A stretch of DNA of 37,848 nt from a virus: IMG/VR virus record IMGVR_UViG_3300047462_000187, positions 1 to 37,848 of that record; one strand, given 5' to 3'. The notes below the pieces were generated by a model, which was not told the origin of the DNA, did not search any database, and worked only from the letters and a program-made list of their open reading frames with translations. Below, piece by piece: positions 6,602 to 14,977 of this stretch. The first letter of the stretch is position 1. Every line of letters starts with the position of its first letter. The position numbers were made by a program, and so were the translations under genes.

Positions 6602-8554
6602 TTAGCTAACGCTGGCGCCGTTTATCGTGAAGACGTTGGACGATCCAAAGCCGCCCGAGCTATCCGACCCAGCGGGGCCCGGCGCGTAAGCTCCGGCCCC
6701 TGATCCGTAGTAGCTGTTGGTGGATGGGGCGAACAGCGCGCCGTAATTTGACGACGCGTTGTCAGATGTGAAAATGCCGTGCGTAGCATAACTCGTCGAG
6801 CGGACGCTTGGACCAAACACCGCGTTAAATAGGTAATTGTTTGCAGCCAGATTAGAAATAAAAGCAACAGCCGCTCTATAAGGCAATAGAGTTGAAGACC
6901 CTTGATTTGTTGCGGGGTAAATATCTCCAGTGTCATCCAAATTCAAACCGTTGAACTTATTATAACCGCCTGAAACGACGAGGTTTGAACCCCAAGACTC
7001 CTGAAGACGGGCGCTGACAATGTTATTGCCTCCGCCCGTAATAAACATGTTGCAGCCCGTCGTCTGATCATATCCACTTTGACCATTGAATGAGCATTTT
7101 ATATTAATCAAATTATTGTTCGCCGCTGAATTAATCAGGTTTACCCCTGACCAACCATTGGCTTCGACGTGCAGACCATTGATATTTGCGTCGTAGCATT
7201 GAAAAATCAGCCCGGCGTAGTGGCAATTCAGGGCCTCCATGCCCAAAACGGTCCCGGCATTACGACCAATAATCTGCGCGCCGTTGCCGCTTGCTTCCCA
7301 ACAGCGAACCCCGGCAAACCACGGATAAGGGTCAGTCTGGGGCAAACTTGTAGTACCGTCTATACAGTTATAGACGAGACAATCGCTTTGAGAATAATTC
7401 CCTTGATAGCACTGATAATAGAAACCGCCATGAAATCCGACATTGATGAAGCACGGAAAATCATCTGTCACCAGATGGTTGCACATCAAGGGAAGCTGAG
7501 TTGTGCCGTAGGGATACCAAAGACCCGAGCTTTGGGTTTGATCTACCGGAATTGAATTTGGGATAGCCGTCGGCTTGCGGAAGAAATAACTGGTCCGGCC
7601 TCCCGCCCCGACAATAGCGCAGCGGGGCCCATACAGAAGCGGTCCGCAGATATAGCCGCCAGGCGGCAACATCAAAGCCTTGCCGTAGCTGTAGCTACCT
7701 AGGCCCCAGATCGCATTGAGCGCAGCCTGCATACCGGCGGTGTCGTCAGTACCCCACGCAAATCGACCCCCATTGGACACAACTGTGTTTGGGCTGACCG
7801 TGATCTGCGTCGCCGAGACATAGCCCGTGATGGTGTAGGTGGCGGGCGCGTAATTCGTATCCGAGCCCGTCGTAAAGCCTAATTTACCCACATCAGTCGG
7901 CCTAAACTGACCGCTGGGGCTGTTAATGACATTGGAGCCTGCGGTCCATGTCGCGTCTCTGACTTCTTGCAGATCGCCCTTGCAATTGTAAGGCGGGAGC
8001 TTTGGATTAATGACGCCGGTAAGGCCCAGACCCAGGACGCCTGCGGAGACGCCATATTCTCCCGGCAATCCGCCTGCAGACGTCATCGCGGCGCTGTAGG
8101 CCGGAAATACTTCGGAACCCAGCAACACCGAAATATCAGTTAAATCTTGCGTGCGCCGAGCTGGAAAAAAATTGACTTTTTTGAGCACACGCGCGCCAGA
8201 CGTCGCGCCATCTACGGACACCGCCCAGTTCGGGTTTGTGTCCGACAGTTCGAGCGTCCCGACACCAATTGCGGCCGGCGTCAACGCGTCAATATTCGCC
8301 GCTGTCAGCGACGTGCTCGCACCGCCCGGGTTGGCTGCTATGCCGGCGGGGCAAATCACGTAGCGCGTTACGCCGCCGCCATCTGTTAGCGGATAGTAAG
8401 GGCCGCCCGTGCCCGTGCCATCCGAAGTCGCAGCGCCGCCTGTGGCCGTGCCGCCCAGCCACGCGGTGAACTGGTCCTGCGCTGCGTTGAACGTCGCCAC
8501 AAGCGCCGCGACGCCAGCGGCCAGCTGCGCATTGCTGGTAGCAAGATCAGTCAT
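6602..8554 (-). CDS. Tailspike or receptor-binding protein with pectate-lyase-like beta-helix
   Basis: The 650-residue product has a helical N-terminal part (about 1-40), a small beta region, then a right-handed parallel beta-helix from about residue 265. The entry motif is GTDDTAGMQAALNA (268-281), the D-x-x-A-x-Q-x-A signature of pectate-lyase-fold spikes. Many short Asn/Gly-rich coils follow (NNNLINIKC, NNIVSARLQ, YNKFNGLNLD). Such spikes recognise and often cleave host surface polysaccharide. Catalytic residues cannot be named by eye. The ATG at 8554 overlaps the upstream stop (ATGA). The C-terminal half is distinctly AT-richer than the capsid genes, consistent with horizontal exchange. 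Confidence 0.75.
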   Translation of the reverse strand: MTDLATSNAQLAAGVAALVATFNAAQDQFTAWLGGTATGGAATSDGTGTGGPYYPLTDGGGVTRYVICPAGIAANPGGASTSLTAANIDALTPAAIGVGTLELSDTNPNWAVSVDGATSGARVLKKVNFFPARRTQDLTDISVLLGSEVFPAYSAAMTSAGGLPGEYGVSAGVLGLGLTGVINPKLPPYNCKGDLQEVRDATWTAGSNVINSPSGQFRPTDVGKLGFTTGSDTNYAPATYTITGYVSATQITVSPNTVVSNGGRFAWGTDDTAGMQAALNAIWGLGSYSYGKALMLPPGGYICGPLLYGPRCAIVGAGGRTSYFFRKPTAIPNSIPVDQTQSSGLWYPYGTTQLPLMCNHLVTDDFPCFINVGFHGGFYYQCYQGNYSQSDCLVYNCIDGTTSLPQTDPYPWFAGVRCWEASGNGAQIIGRNAGTVLGMEALNCHYAGLIFQCYDANINGLHVEANGWSGVNLINSAANNNLINIKCSFNGQSGYDQTTGCNMFITGGGNNIVSARLQESWGSNLVVSGGYNKFNGLNLDDTGDIYPATNQGSSTLLPYRAAVAFISNLAANNYLFNAVFGPSVRSTSYATHGIFTSDNASSNYGALFAPSTNSYYGSGAGAYAPGPAGSDSSGGFGSSNVFTINGASVS

Positions 8555-8760
8555 GCGATGGGAACGGCGCGCAGCGTCTTGGCGCGATAGGTCGCCGTCT
8601 TAGACATTGCATCCAGGTCGGCCGGAATGCCGTCAGGATAACTCCCGGCGTTGATCGTCGCGACAACCTGGTCCAGCAACAGGGCGACGTTGGCGCGAAC
8701 GGCCGACGCGCGCGACGGTGCGGTAGAGGTAGCCGGGGCCGAATTGGCGGTATCTGCCAT
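8551..8760 (-). CDS. Small protein between tail tip and tailspike, unknown
   Basis: The 69-residue product has a disordered Ala/Ser/Thr start, then a helix RANVALLLDQVVATINAG, and a C-terminus of short charged helices. I do not recognise it. It may be a small adaptor or chaperone for the spike encoded next to it. The ATG at 8760 is preferred over the ATG at 8769 because AAGGA lies 8 nt upstream of the former and would overlap the latter. Confidence 0.5.
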   Translation of the reverse strand: MADTANSAPATSTAPSRASAVRANVALLLDQVVATINAGSYPDGIPADLDAMSKTATYRAKTLRAVPIA

Positions 8761-8806
8761 GGGGATCATCCTTTGAGGAAAAGAGCCAGGTCGCGCCTGA
8801 CGAGCG

Positions 8807-11800
8807 TCAGCTCAGCGGCTGGTCGCGATATTCCGTGACCGCCGCGTTGCAGAGGTAGGTCGAGGTTTCATTGTCTGTGCCCGCGTTTAGCTGGGCATAG
8901 AAATTGAACGTGTGCGTCGCCGTAGTGCCGCCAAGATAGAAAAAGAACGTGCCCCGCTCTTCGGGAGAGCCACCCGTAATCCCGGCTGAATTTTGCGCCG
9001 TTCGACATTGATAGGTCTTAATCAGCGTCGTTCCGTCATAGACGGTGAGGGTCAAGTTTTGATCGTGATTAGAGCTGTTGTTTAAAATGCCGACGCTAAA
9101 ATCGATGCGCGTTTTAAAACCTTCCAGCGGGCAGCTAAGCGTTCCCACCAGGACGGCGGCGGAGTTACGCGCGCCCAGGCTCCGGACCGTTGTGTCCGTC
9201 AGTTCGAAAGACGCCGTGGTCGAGTTGGCCTGAAGGCTAGACGTGGAAACCGTATTTGCGGCGAGGGCGCCGGCCAGCTGAGCATCGCCGGCGGTGTCGA
9301 ACCAGATAAGGCCGTTTGTCTTCGACATGGCGGCAAGTGATGTCGCCGGCCCATACCAAAGAACCAGGTCATCGTTCGCGCCGAACGCAGGCCCAAAGGC
9401 CAGGGCGGCGGTCCCCACGGTCACCACATAAACGCCCGCGCTCGGGTCGATTTCGACGGACGCCCCAATCAGAAGTTTAGAAGCGAGCTTAGCGTAGCCA
9501 TTGGAAATTGTAAGAACATCAACCTCGACGCCATTGGGCAGATCGTTGGCGATCGACAGCACATCGCAGATCATTTTGATCGTGCTCACGCCATCTGAGG
9601 CGATAGTCACAGACGCCGCGTCACCGTTCGCAGACGCTTTGAACAGCAGGTAGGCCAAAACCTTTCCAGCCAGCGTCACAAGCGTTCCGGCCTGTTCGGT
9701 CGTTAGGGCCTGCAGATCGCCAACGCTCGATTGAAGAAGTTCTATATCTGCCGCTTGGCTGGCTTCGGCCGTCGAACTCGATTCCTGAAATGACGTGAAA
9801 GAACTATCCAAGCCATCGAAGTTCGATGTCAAAACATCCACGGCGGAGACACGCGCGGAGGTTTCATTGTTGATCGACAACGAATTAGATATCTGCGCCG
9901 CGGCATTGGAGTCTATGTCAGACTGAAGTCCAGCAACCGCCGTATCCAGGTCGGTCTGGACGCTCGCCACTTGAGCGCTTACGTCCCCCAAAGTGATCGC
10001 CGCCGCAGCCTGCGACTCTGTGACCATAGCCTGATCGGCGATCAATTCATCGACCTGGCCGGTTATGTCGCCGGCGCTGCGGTCGCCCACGTTAGCCGTG
10101 TTGGCCGAAACCAGGCCGCTTGGGACCGCGATGTCGGTCAACGTGACATAGGTCGAATACCAGTTGTCGGACGTGCGCCAGCGCACGCGAATGTCATAGG
10201 CGTTGCCGCCCAGAACATCCGTGACGTCACCGGCCGGATTGTCGCTGTGAAAGGGGCCAGACGCCGACGCCGCCCAGGCCGGGGGCGCCGCGCCGGTCGG
10301 CTGCAATTCGACCACCAGGTCTTGCTGCGACCCCGCTGTAACCGGATCACAGGATATGGCGATGACCGGATAAGAACTGCCGTCCGTCGCCGTGCGCACC
10401 GCGCCCACAGCCGTAAAAGTGGTTGGCGGATAGACGCCTTTTGTGACGACGATGCTGAGCGCCAGCGCCGGTTGCGAGACCTCGCCCGTCGTCAGAACGG
10501 TGCGGATTTCTACATCGATATTGTACGGCGGGACGGTGCTTCCCGTAGACACCTGGGCGTTGATGATGGGCGGTGTTGTGCACGACCTAGCCGTCGCGGC
10601 TACCGTCGGCATAGAATTCCAGGTTGAACTCGGGTCCTGCGCCAGAGACCTGCGCCAGCGGGCTGCAAACCCGGCTATGGGCGTCTGGCGCTGTTGAACA
10701 ACGGCGAAGGCGACGGTGATCCCGCTAGGGTCGCCCGTGGCGCCCAAGATTGTAGGGACAGGGGCGGCGACTTGCGTAGTCAGGGCGCTCTGGAGGGCCG
10801 CGATGGTTCCGGTTTCAGCAGCGACAATGGCGTCCGCATCGTACTTTTGCGCCGTGATCTGGACAGAGCCATCTGGCTGAGGCTGAACGTCGATAATCTC
10901 GACGTCTTCAGTCACAACGCCCGTCAGGCCGATGACAAGCAGGTCGCCAGGGTTAGGCGCTTCGTTCTGGGCGAGCGGCGTTCCGAAGACCAGATCGCGC
11001 GTCGTGCCGGCTGAGGTGACAATGGGGACGCCGCGCAGCACCTGGTCATTGCGTCGGACGTCGACGGTATAGGTTTGGCCGGCCTCAAACGTGACCTCGC
11101 CATCGAGCCGAACTCCGGCCACCAAGGCCCCGGACCATCGTCTAAACCTGACACGCGCCTCGCCAATGCCAAACAGGGTCGAGATATGGCGCACGGCGAC
11201 ACGGTCGCCGAAGGTGGAGGCGACGGCGTCTATGCCGGCCGTCCAGGAATGAGTCTCGACGAGGAGCTTTAGTTTGGCCAGAAAGACGCGGCCCTCGCGC
11301 TGGGCGCGGTCGGCGGTGCAGGCATATTGGAGGGTGAGAGATTCAAAAAGGGTCGCGTTCGCGCCGGTATAGCCGTCATTATAAACATAGAACCCGTCTT
11401 CTTGATAATCCTCATCGATATTGATGAACTGGACGAAGACTGCATGAACGGGGTCGGGAAAGACGCGCTTATATTTGTAGTTCTGGGCGTTGCGGCCTGA
11501 GAAGATTTGCCGAGGCGACGGCTTTTCATAATCGGGCACACAGCAGAGCGCCTGACCATTCCAGTAGAAATAACACCGGCCCAGCTTGCCGAGCTGCACC
11601 ATCAGATCAGATTGGCTGGTGTCGGTCATCACGATCTGGCCGCCATGCCAGTTCATGGTTTCGATCAGGGTGTATTGGGCCCCGAATGAGGCGTCGATTT
11701 CCGCCGCCGTAAGCGGATTGGCGGCCGGATAGCCCGTCATCATATAGCGGACCAAGGCGGCCGCGTTCGACGTGGGTTGCCAATTCACGGCATCGTACGT

Positions 11801-13150
11801 GGTCGGGTCGCCAGGCCAGGTTCCTGTCGTGGGATTGTAAATCGGCGCAAGCGGCGTCACGACGCCGCTGATCGTGCTGAGCGTGCCAGAGAAATCTTGC
11901 GTCGCCATGACCCGCAAGACGATCAGGGACAAGGTTTCGTCGGCTATGGCCGGCTCCGAGGAATTGTACGACCGCAGCGCCGTCCAATAGACGTCATCGA
12001 CACTGCGCGAGGTATCGCCGCCCCGCCGAATACGGCGCCCCACGCGAATGTCATATTGTCCCGATGGTACATCCCAAGCCACGGTTTGACGCGTCGGATT
12101 GTGCGTATTGCCTTTGATCCAAAGCGAGCCGGCCGGATAAGAATTGCCGTCGGCATCCGTGCCGGCCGGATAGCCGGGCACAGGTTGCCAAGCGTTTTGG
12201 CTATACGGCGAATACTCCATGTAGATCACGGCGTCCTGATCGTTCTCTTGGCCGCCGGACGTGGTGTAATAAAGCTCAGGCCAGAAAAGATCGATCTGCA
12301 GAGATGTGGCGCCCAGGCCCGACGTTTCGAGCGTCCAGTCTGCGTGCAGCGGATCGAGGTCGTTCTGAAACGACTGTTGATCCACTTGGGTTGGATAGAG
12401 CTGCGAGACGCGCGGACCGGGCGTCAGGAAGTACTCGATTGAATATTCCGACGTCGGATAGGCCGACAGCGGCGTCTGGCCGATCTTGATATCGGTCACC
12501 TGGCAGGGGCCGTAATGAACGCCCAGCATGACGGTCAGATAGGTGTCATTGCCGATCGTGGACGAGAACGCGCTTGCCGCCACATCGAACGCCCATCGCG
12601 TTGCCCCCATGCACAGCGGCATGGATTCGCGCAGGCGCAGCTGGTTGGATTGCCCTTGCAGGGAATAGATCGGATTGGTCGATTGCGGGTTGTTCGGACC
12701 GAATATGGCCGACAGGGCCAGCTCGCCGACAACATTGATCGCCGCGGCCGCCGCGACCGTAATGGCGACAGCGGCCGCCCCTTGTATGCCAGCATTGGCG
12801 AGCGCCGTGGCGAGCGGTCCGCCCGGGCCGGTGATGACAAAAGACGCCACCATGATAGCGATCTGCAGGGCGACTTCGAGGGGGTTTTTATGACCGCCGC
12901 CGCCGCCCTGAGGCATGACCACGATGTTGACGATTTCGCCCTGACGGGGAACGATTTTAAGCGAGGCTGGACGATCGACCAGCAAGAGGCCGTCGATATA
13001 CACATTGGTGCGCGGCAGGTCTTCTAAGGCTAAAAAGTCGTCTTGGCAGGCCTGCAGCAGGATTTCGCCAATGGTCAGGCCTTCAGCGATCGGAACCTTG
13101 TGCAAGGTCGGCGTGAATGGCTTAGGGGCAATGATGACGTCAGATGTCAT
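8807..13150 (-). CDS. Tail tip attachment protein, lambda gpJ-like
   Basis: At 1447 residues this is the largest gene. It forms the central tail fibre and tip that binds the host. The N-terminal 100 residues resemble a small ubiquitin-like tail assembly domain. They are followed by a G-rich turn and a hydrophobic stretch (about 95-150) resembling lambda gpI, which suggests an I-J fusion. The middle carries the TipJ tail-tip region, with WALYY-like and LYYTTSGGQEND segments. Fibronectin-like units follow (about 790-1000). A long coiled coil lies at about 1050-1155 (AQVASVQTDLDTAVAGLQSD), then a C-terminal beta domain. The ATG at 13150 overlaps the peptidase gene by 11 nt. The position after the NlpC/P60 gene is as in lambda. 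Confidence 0.88.
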   Translation of the reverse strand: MTSDVIIAPKPFTPTLHKVPIAEGLTIGEILLQACQDDFLALEDLPRTNVYIDGLLLVDRPASLKIVPRQGEIVNIVVMPQGGGGGHKNPLEVALQIAIMVASFVITGPGGPLATALANAGIQGAAAVAITVAAAAAINVVGELALSAIFGPNNPQSTNPIYSLQGQSNQLRLRESMPLCMGATRWAFDVAASAFSSTIGNDTYLTVMLGVHYGPCQVTDIKIGQTPLSAYPTSEYSIEYFLTPGPRVSQLYPTQVDQQSFQNDLDPLHADWTLETSGLGATSLQIDLFWPELYYTTSGGQENDQDAVIYMEYSPYSQNAWQPVPGYPAGTDADGNSYPAGSLWIKGNTHNPTRQTVAWDVPSGQYDIRVGRRIRRGGDTSRSVDDVYWTALRSYNSSEPAIADETLSLIVLRVMATQDFSGTLSTISGVVTPLAPIYNPTTGTWPGDPTTYDAVNWQPTSNAAALVRYMMTGYPAANPLTAAEIDASFGAQYTLIETMNWHGGQIVMTDTSQSDLMVQLGKLGRCYFYWNGQALCCVPDYEKPSPRQIFSGRNAQNYKYKRVFPDPVHAVFVQFINIDEDYQEDGFYVYNDGYTGANATLFESLTLQYACTADRAQREGRVFLAKLKLLVETHSWTAGIDAVASTFGDRVAVRHISTLFGIGEARVRFRRWSGALVAGVRLDGEVTFEAGQTYTVDVRRNDQVLRGVPIVTSAGTTRDLVFGTPLAQNEAPNPGDLLVIGLTGVVTEDVEIIDVQPQPDGSVQITAQKYDADAIVAAETGTIAALQSALTTQVAAPVPTILGATGDPSGITVAFAVVQQRQTPIAGFAARWRRSLAQDPSSTWNSMPTVAATARSCTTPPIINAQVSTGSTVPPYNIDVEIRTVLTTGEVSQPALALSIVVTKGVYPPTTFTAVGAVRTATDGSSYPVIAISCDPVTAGSQQDLVVELQPTGAAPPAWAASASGPFHSDNPAGDVTDVLGGNAYDIRVRWRTSDNWYSTYVTLTDIAVPSGLVSANTANVGDRSAGDITGQVDELIADQAMVTESQAAAAITLGDVSAQVASVQTDLDTAVAGLQSDIDSNAAAQISNSLSINNETSARVSAVDVLTSNFDGLDSSFTSFQESSSTAEASQAADIELLQSSVGDLQALTTEQAGTLVTLAGKVLAYLLFKASANGDAASVTIASDGVSTIKMICDVLSIANDLPNGVEVDVLTISNGYAKLASKLLIGASVEIDPSAGVYVVTVGTAALAFGPAFGANDDLVLWYGPATSLAAMSKTNGLIWFDTAGDAQLAGALAANTVSTSSLQANSTTASFELTDTTVRSLGARNSAAVLVGTLSCPLEGFKTRIDFSVGILNNSSNHDQNLTLTVYDGTTLIKTYQCRTAQNSAGITGGSPEERGTFFFYLGGTTATHTFNFYAQLNAGTDNETSTYLCNAAVTEYRDQPLS

Positions 13151-13553
13151 AAAACCCCTCTACCCGACCTTTCCATCGCGGATCATCGATGCGGGCGATC
13201 GACGTGTCCGGGCCGCGTTCGGCGTGAATGAAATTGCGGGCGTCCAGCATCAGCCCGACATGGGCGGGGCGCTTAAAGACGGAAAACAACACCACGACGC
13301 CAGGCGCGGCTTCGACGGTGCGCCAGGCGCAAAGGCGGTGCAAAATGAGATCCGCAATCGCCTCAAAATACGCACGGCCGACGAGGCCTGAGAGGGGATA
13401 GGCATCGCCCCAAAACGGCGTCGGCTGACCCAAGATTTCGCGGCGGAGCCAGCCGACGCAGCCTCGGCAATCCCAGCCGGTCGGGTCCAGGCCATGCAGC
13501 TTGTAGGGGACGCCCACATAGACGCCTGCGCGCTGATAGAGGCTTGGCGACAT
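13140..13553 (-). CDS. Tail-associated NlpC/P60 peptidoglycan peptidase, gpK-like
   Basis: The 137-residue product has a D-C pair (Asp28-Cys29) in GWDCRGCVGWLR, an HVG motif (His98) and a later His110. These are the positions expected of the Cys-His-His/polar triad of NlpC/P60 enzymes. The role would be local cutting of the cell wall as the tail tip engages. It is short, with only the catalytic domain and no JAB-type N-terminal metalloprotease domain as found in lambda gpK. The ATG at 13553 has AGGGAG with a 6-nt gap; that site touches a GC palindrome. A longer open frame to 13589 reads through the palindrome and is less likely. Confidence 0.82.
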   Translation of the reverse strand: MSPSLYQRAGVYVGVPYKLHGLDPTGWDCRGCVGWLRREILGQPTPFWGDAYPLSGLVGRAYFEAIADLILHRLCAWRTVEAAPGVVVLFSVFKRPAHVGLMLDARNFIHAERGPDTSIARIDDPRWKGRVEGFYDI

Positions 13554-13563
13554 CTGGGCTCCC

Positions 13564-13580
13564 TGCGCGCGGCGCGCGCA
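13564..13580. repeat. GC palindrome copy 3, exact match to copy 1
   Basis: TGCGCGC-GGC-GCGCGCA lies in the 39-nt gap between two tail genes. One end abuts the AGGGAG ribosome site of the NlpC/P60 gene, 11 nt before the ATG, so a hairpin here could affect its translation. Confidence 0.9.
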
Positions 13581-13592
13581 CCAGAACAATCA

Positions 13593-14087
13593 TCAGAACA
13601 AGCTGGGCGTCCGGGCGATGGTGTAGCGGGCGGCGCAGGCCGGTTCGGAATCGAACTCGCGCGGCTTCAAGGTTCCGGTGATGCGCGCGCCGGCGATTTC
13701 TGCATCCATCAAGACGGCGTTCGTGATCGCCATTTCCACCACATTGGGCGACGAGACCCGGACGGCCTGAATGTTGACGACGGGCTGACCGACGGCCGTG
13801 CGAATGGCGTTGGCGATTCTCACATCTGCGCCGTCGCCGATGACGATCTGAGTCTGGCGCACGGGTTCGGTCTGACCGGCGCCGCCCCAGGCCAGTTGAA
13901 ACGGAAAGAAGGTGTAGAACTGGCCATTGCTTTCCAGGCCCGGGTTATTGGCGTCAGAGCCGCCGGGATAGTTGGTGAACAGAAGCGGCGCAGAAAGCCC
14001 CGTCGCCGTAAGCGAAACCAAGATAGCGAGCGGTTCGACGTTTTCCGCATACAAGGCTTCGACCATGGCGAGGCTGACATTCTGCAT
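13593..14087 (-). CDS. Minor tail protein, DUF1833-like
   Basis: The 164-residue product begins with a helix rich in Glu and Ala (SLAMVEALYAENVEPLAILV), then beta segments including FTNYPGG and FYTFFPFQLAW. Its layout and position resemble the DUF1833 family of siphovirus tail proteins, in the lambda gene L slot between M and K. The ATG shares one base with the upstream stop (TAATG). It probably takes part in tail-tip assembly. Two C-terminal features (ACAARYTIARTP) are not assigned. Confidence 0.65.
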   Translation of the reverse strand: MQNVSLAMVEALYAENVEPLAILVSLTATGLSAPLLFTNYPGGSDANNPGLESNGQFYTFFPFQLAWGGAGQTEPVRQTQIVIGDGADVRIANAIRTAVGQPVVNIQAVRVSSPNVVEMAITNAVLMDAEIAGARITGTLKPREFDSEPACAARYTIARTPSLF

Positions 14088-14974
14088 TACGTCACCACCA
14101 GGCGCAGGCCGACTTCGGTAATGGTCCAGAGCCCTGCGTTTTGTACGGGCTTAGGCGCGCCGTCGGTCATCCAAAAGGCGACGCAGAGCTGTTGTGTGTC
14201 GGGTCGAACGACGAAAAAACCGCCGCGATTATTGAGATAGAACTGGTCGAGCGCATCGACTTGCGCGGCGTTCAACCGCATCTGCCCCCGAAAACTATAT
14301 TGCAACTCCGTATAGAGGTCTCGTGTGACGCCGATATTTGTATCTGTGGAATAGGACGTCATATTGCCCAGCGGTTCGGGCAATTGGCCGGCTTGAAACG
14401 GCGGCAGGATCGAGGGCCAGACCGGCAGCTGCAGGTCTGGATTCGTGTGAAACCCCGGGTCCCATACGGTTGGGCGGTTCCAGCCTGGGGCGGTCGCCAG
14501 ATAGGGCTTCAGAAGCGCGGCGGAATAGGCGCCCGACCCGGACATGTTGGTGCAGACGCCGATGCGCTTAAACGCTGCTCCGGCCGGCGCCGTCAGGCGG
14601 CCGTAGCTATAATTGAAAGTGAGCGGCAAGCCGCGGGAGGGGCCGCCAGACCCGTAAGGCGCCGCTGTCGTCAGCGGGATCGAGGTCAGTCCGCCGATAG
14701 GTGTGGAAGCTCCATTAAGCCATTGAACATACGCGCCAAACCCGTCGCCGCCTGATGTCGACCAGAAGGCGGAGGCCTCGACAGGTTCGCCCGCCGACGA
14801 AACGACCGGATCAGAGACGGCCACCATCTGGCCGTTTCCATTGCCCGTCAGCGAGAAGACCGCGCGACCTGGCGCGCCCAGGACGCTTTCGTCTACGACG
14901 AGCGCGCCGCCACCGCCGATATTCCAGTTAAGAAGCCCATCGAGGCCGCCCGCATTTTTCAGCGCGTTTCCCAT
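14087..14974 (-). CDS. Minor tail protein, gpM-like region with N-terminal beta domain
   Basis: The 295-residue product has two parts. Residues 1-160 look like a carbohydrate-binding-type beta-sandwich, with many Gly/Ser/Thr and Trp residues. Residues about 200-295 carry YSFRGQMRLNAAQVDALDQFYLNNRGGFFVV, which resembles the lambda gpM-type minor tail domain that caps the tail end next to the tape measure. The gene lies in the M slot, straight after the tape measure gene with a 3-nt gap. The N-terminal domain is unusual for this family and might be an added adhesion module. Confidence 0.65.
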   Translation of the reverse strand: MGNALKNAGGLDGLLNWNIGGGGALVVDESVLGAPGRAVFSLTGNGNGQMVAVSDPVVSSAGEPVEASAFWSTSGGDGFGAYVQWLNGASTPIGGLTSIPLTTAAPYGSGGPSRGLPLTFNYSYGRLTAPAGAAFKRIGVCTNMSGSGAYSAALLKPYLATAPGWNRPTVWDPGFHTNPDLQLPVWPSILPPFQAGQLPEPLGNMTSYSTDTNIGVTRDLYTELQYSFRGQMRLNAAQVDALDQFYLNNRGGFFVVRPDTQQLCVAFWMTDGAPKPVQNAGLWTITEVGLRLVVT

Positions 14975-14977
14975 GGG

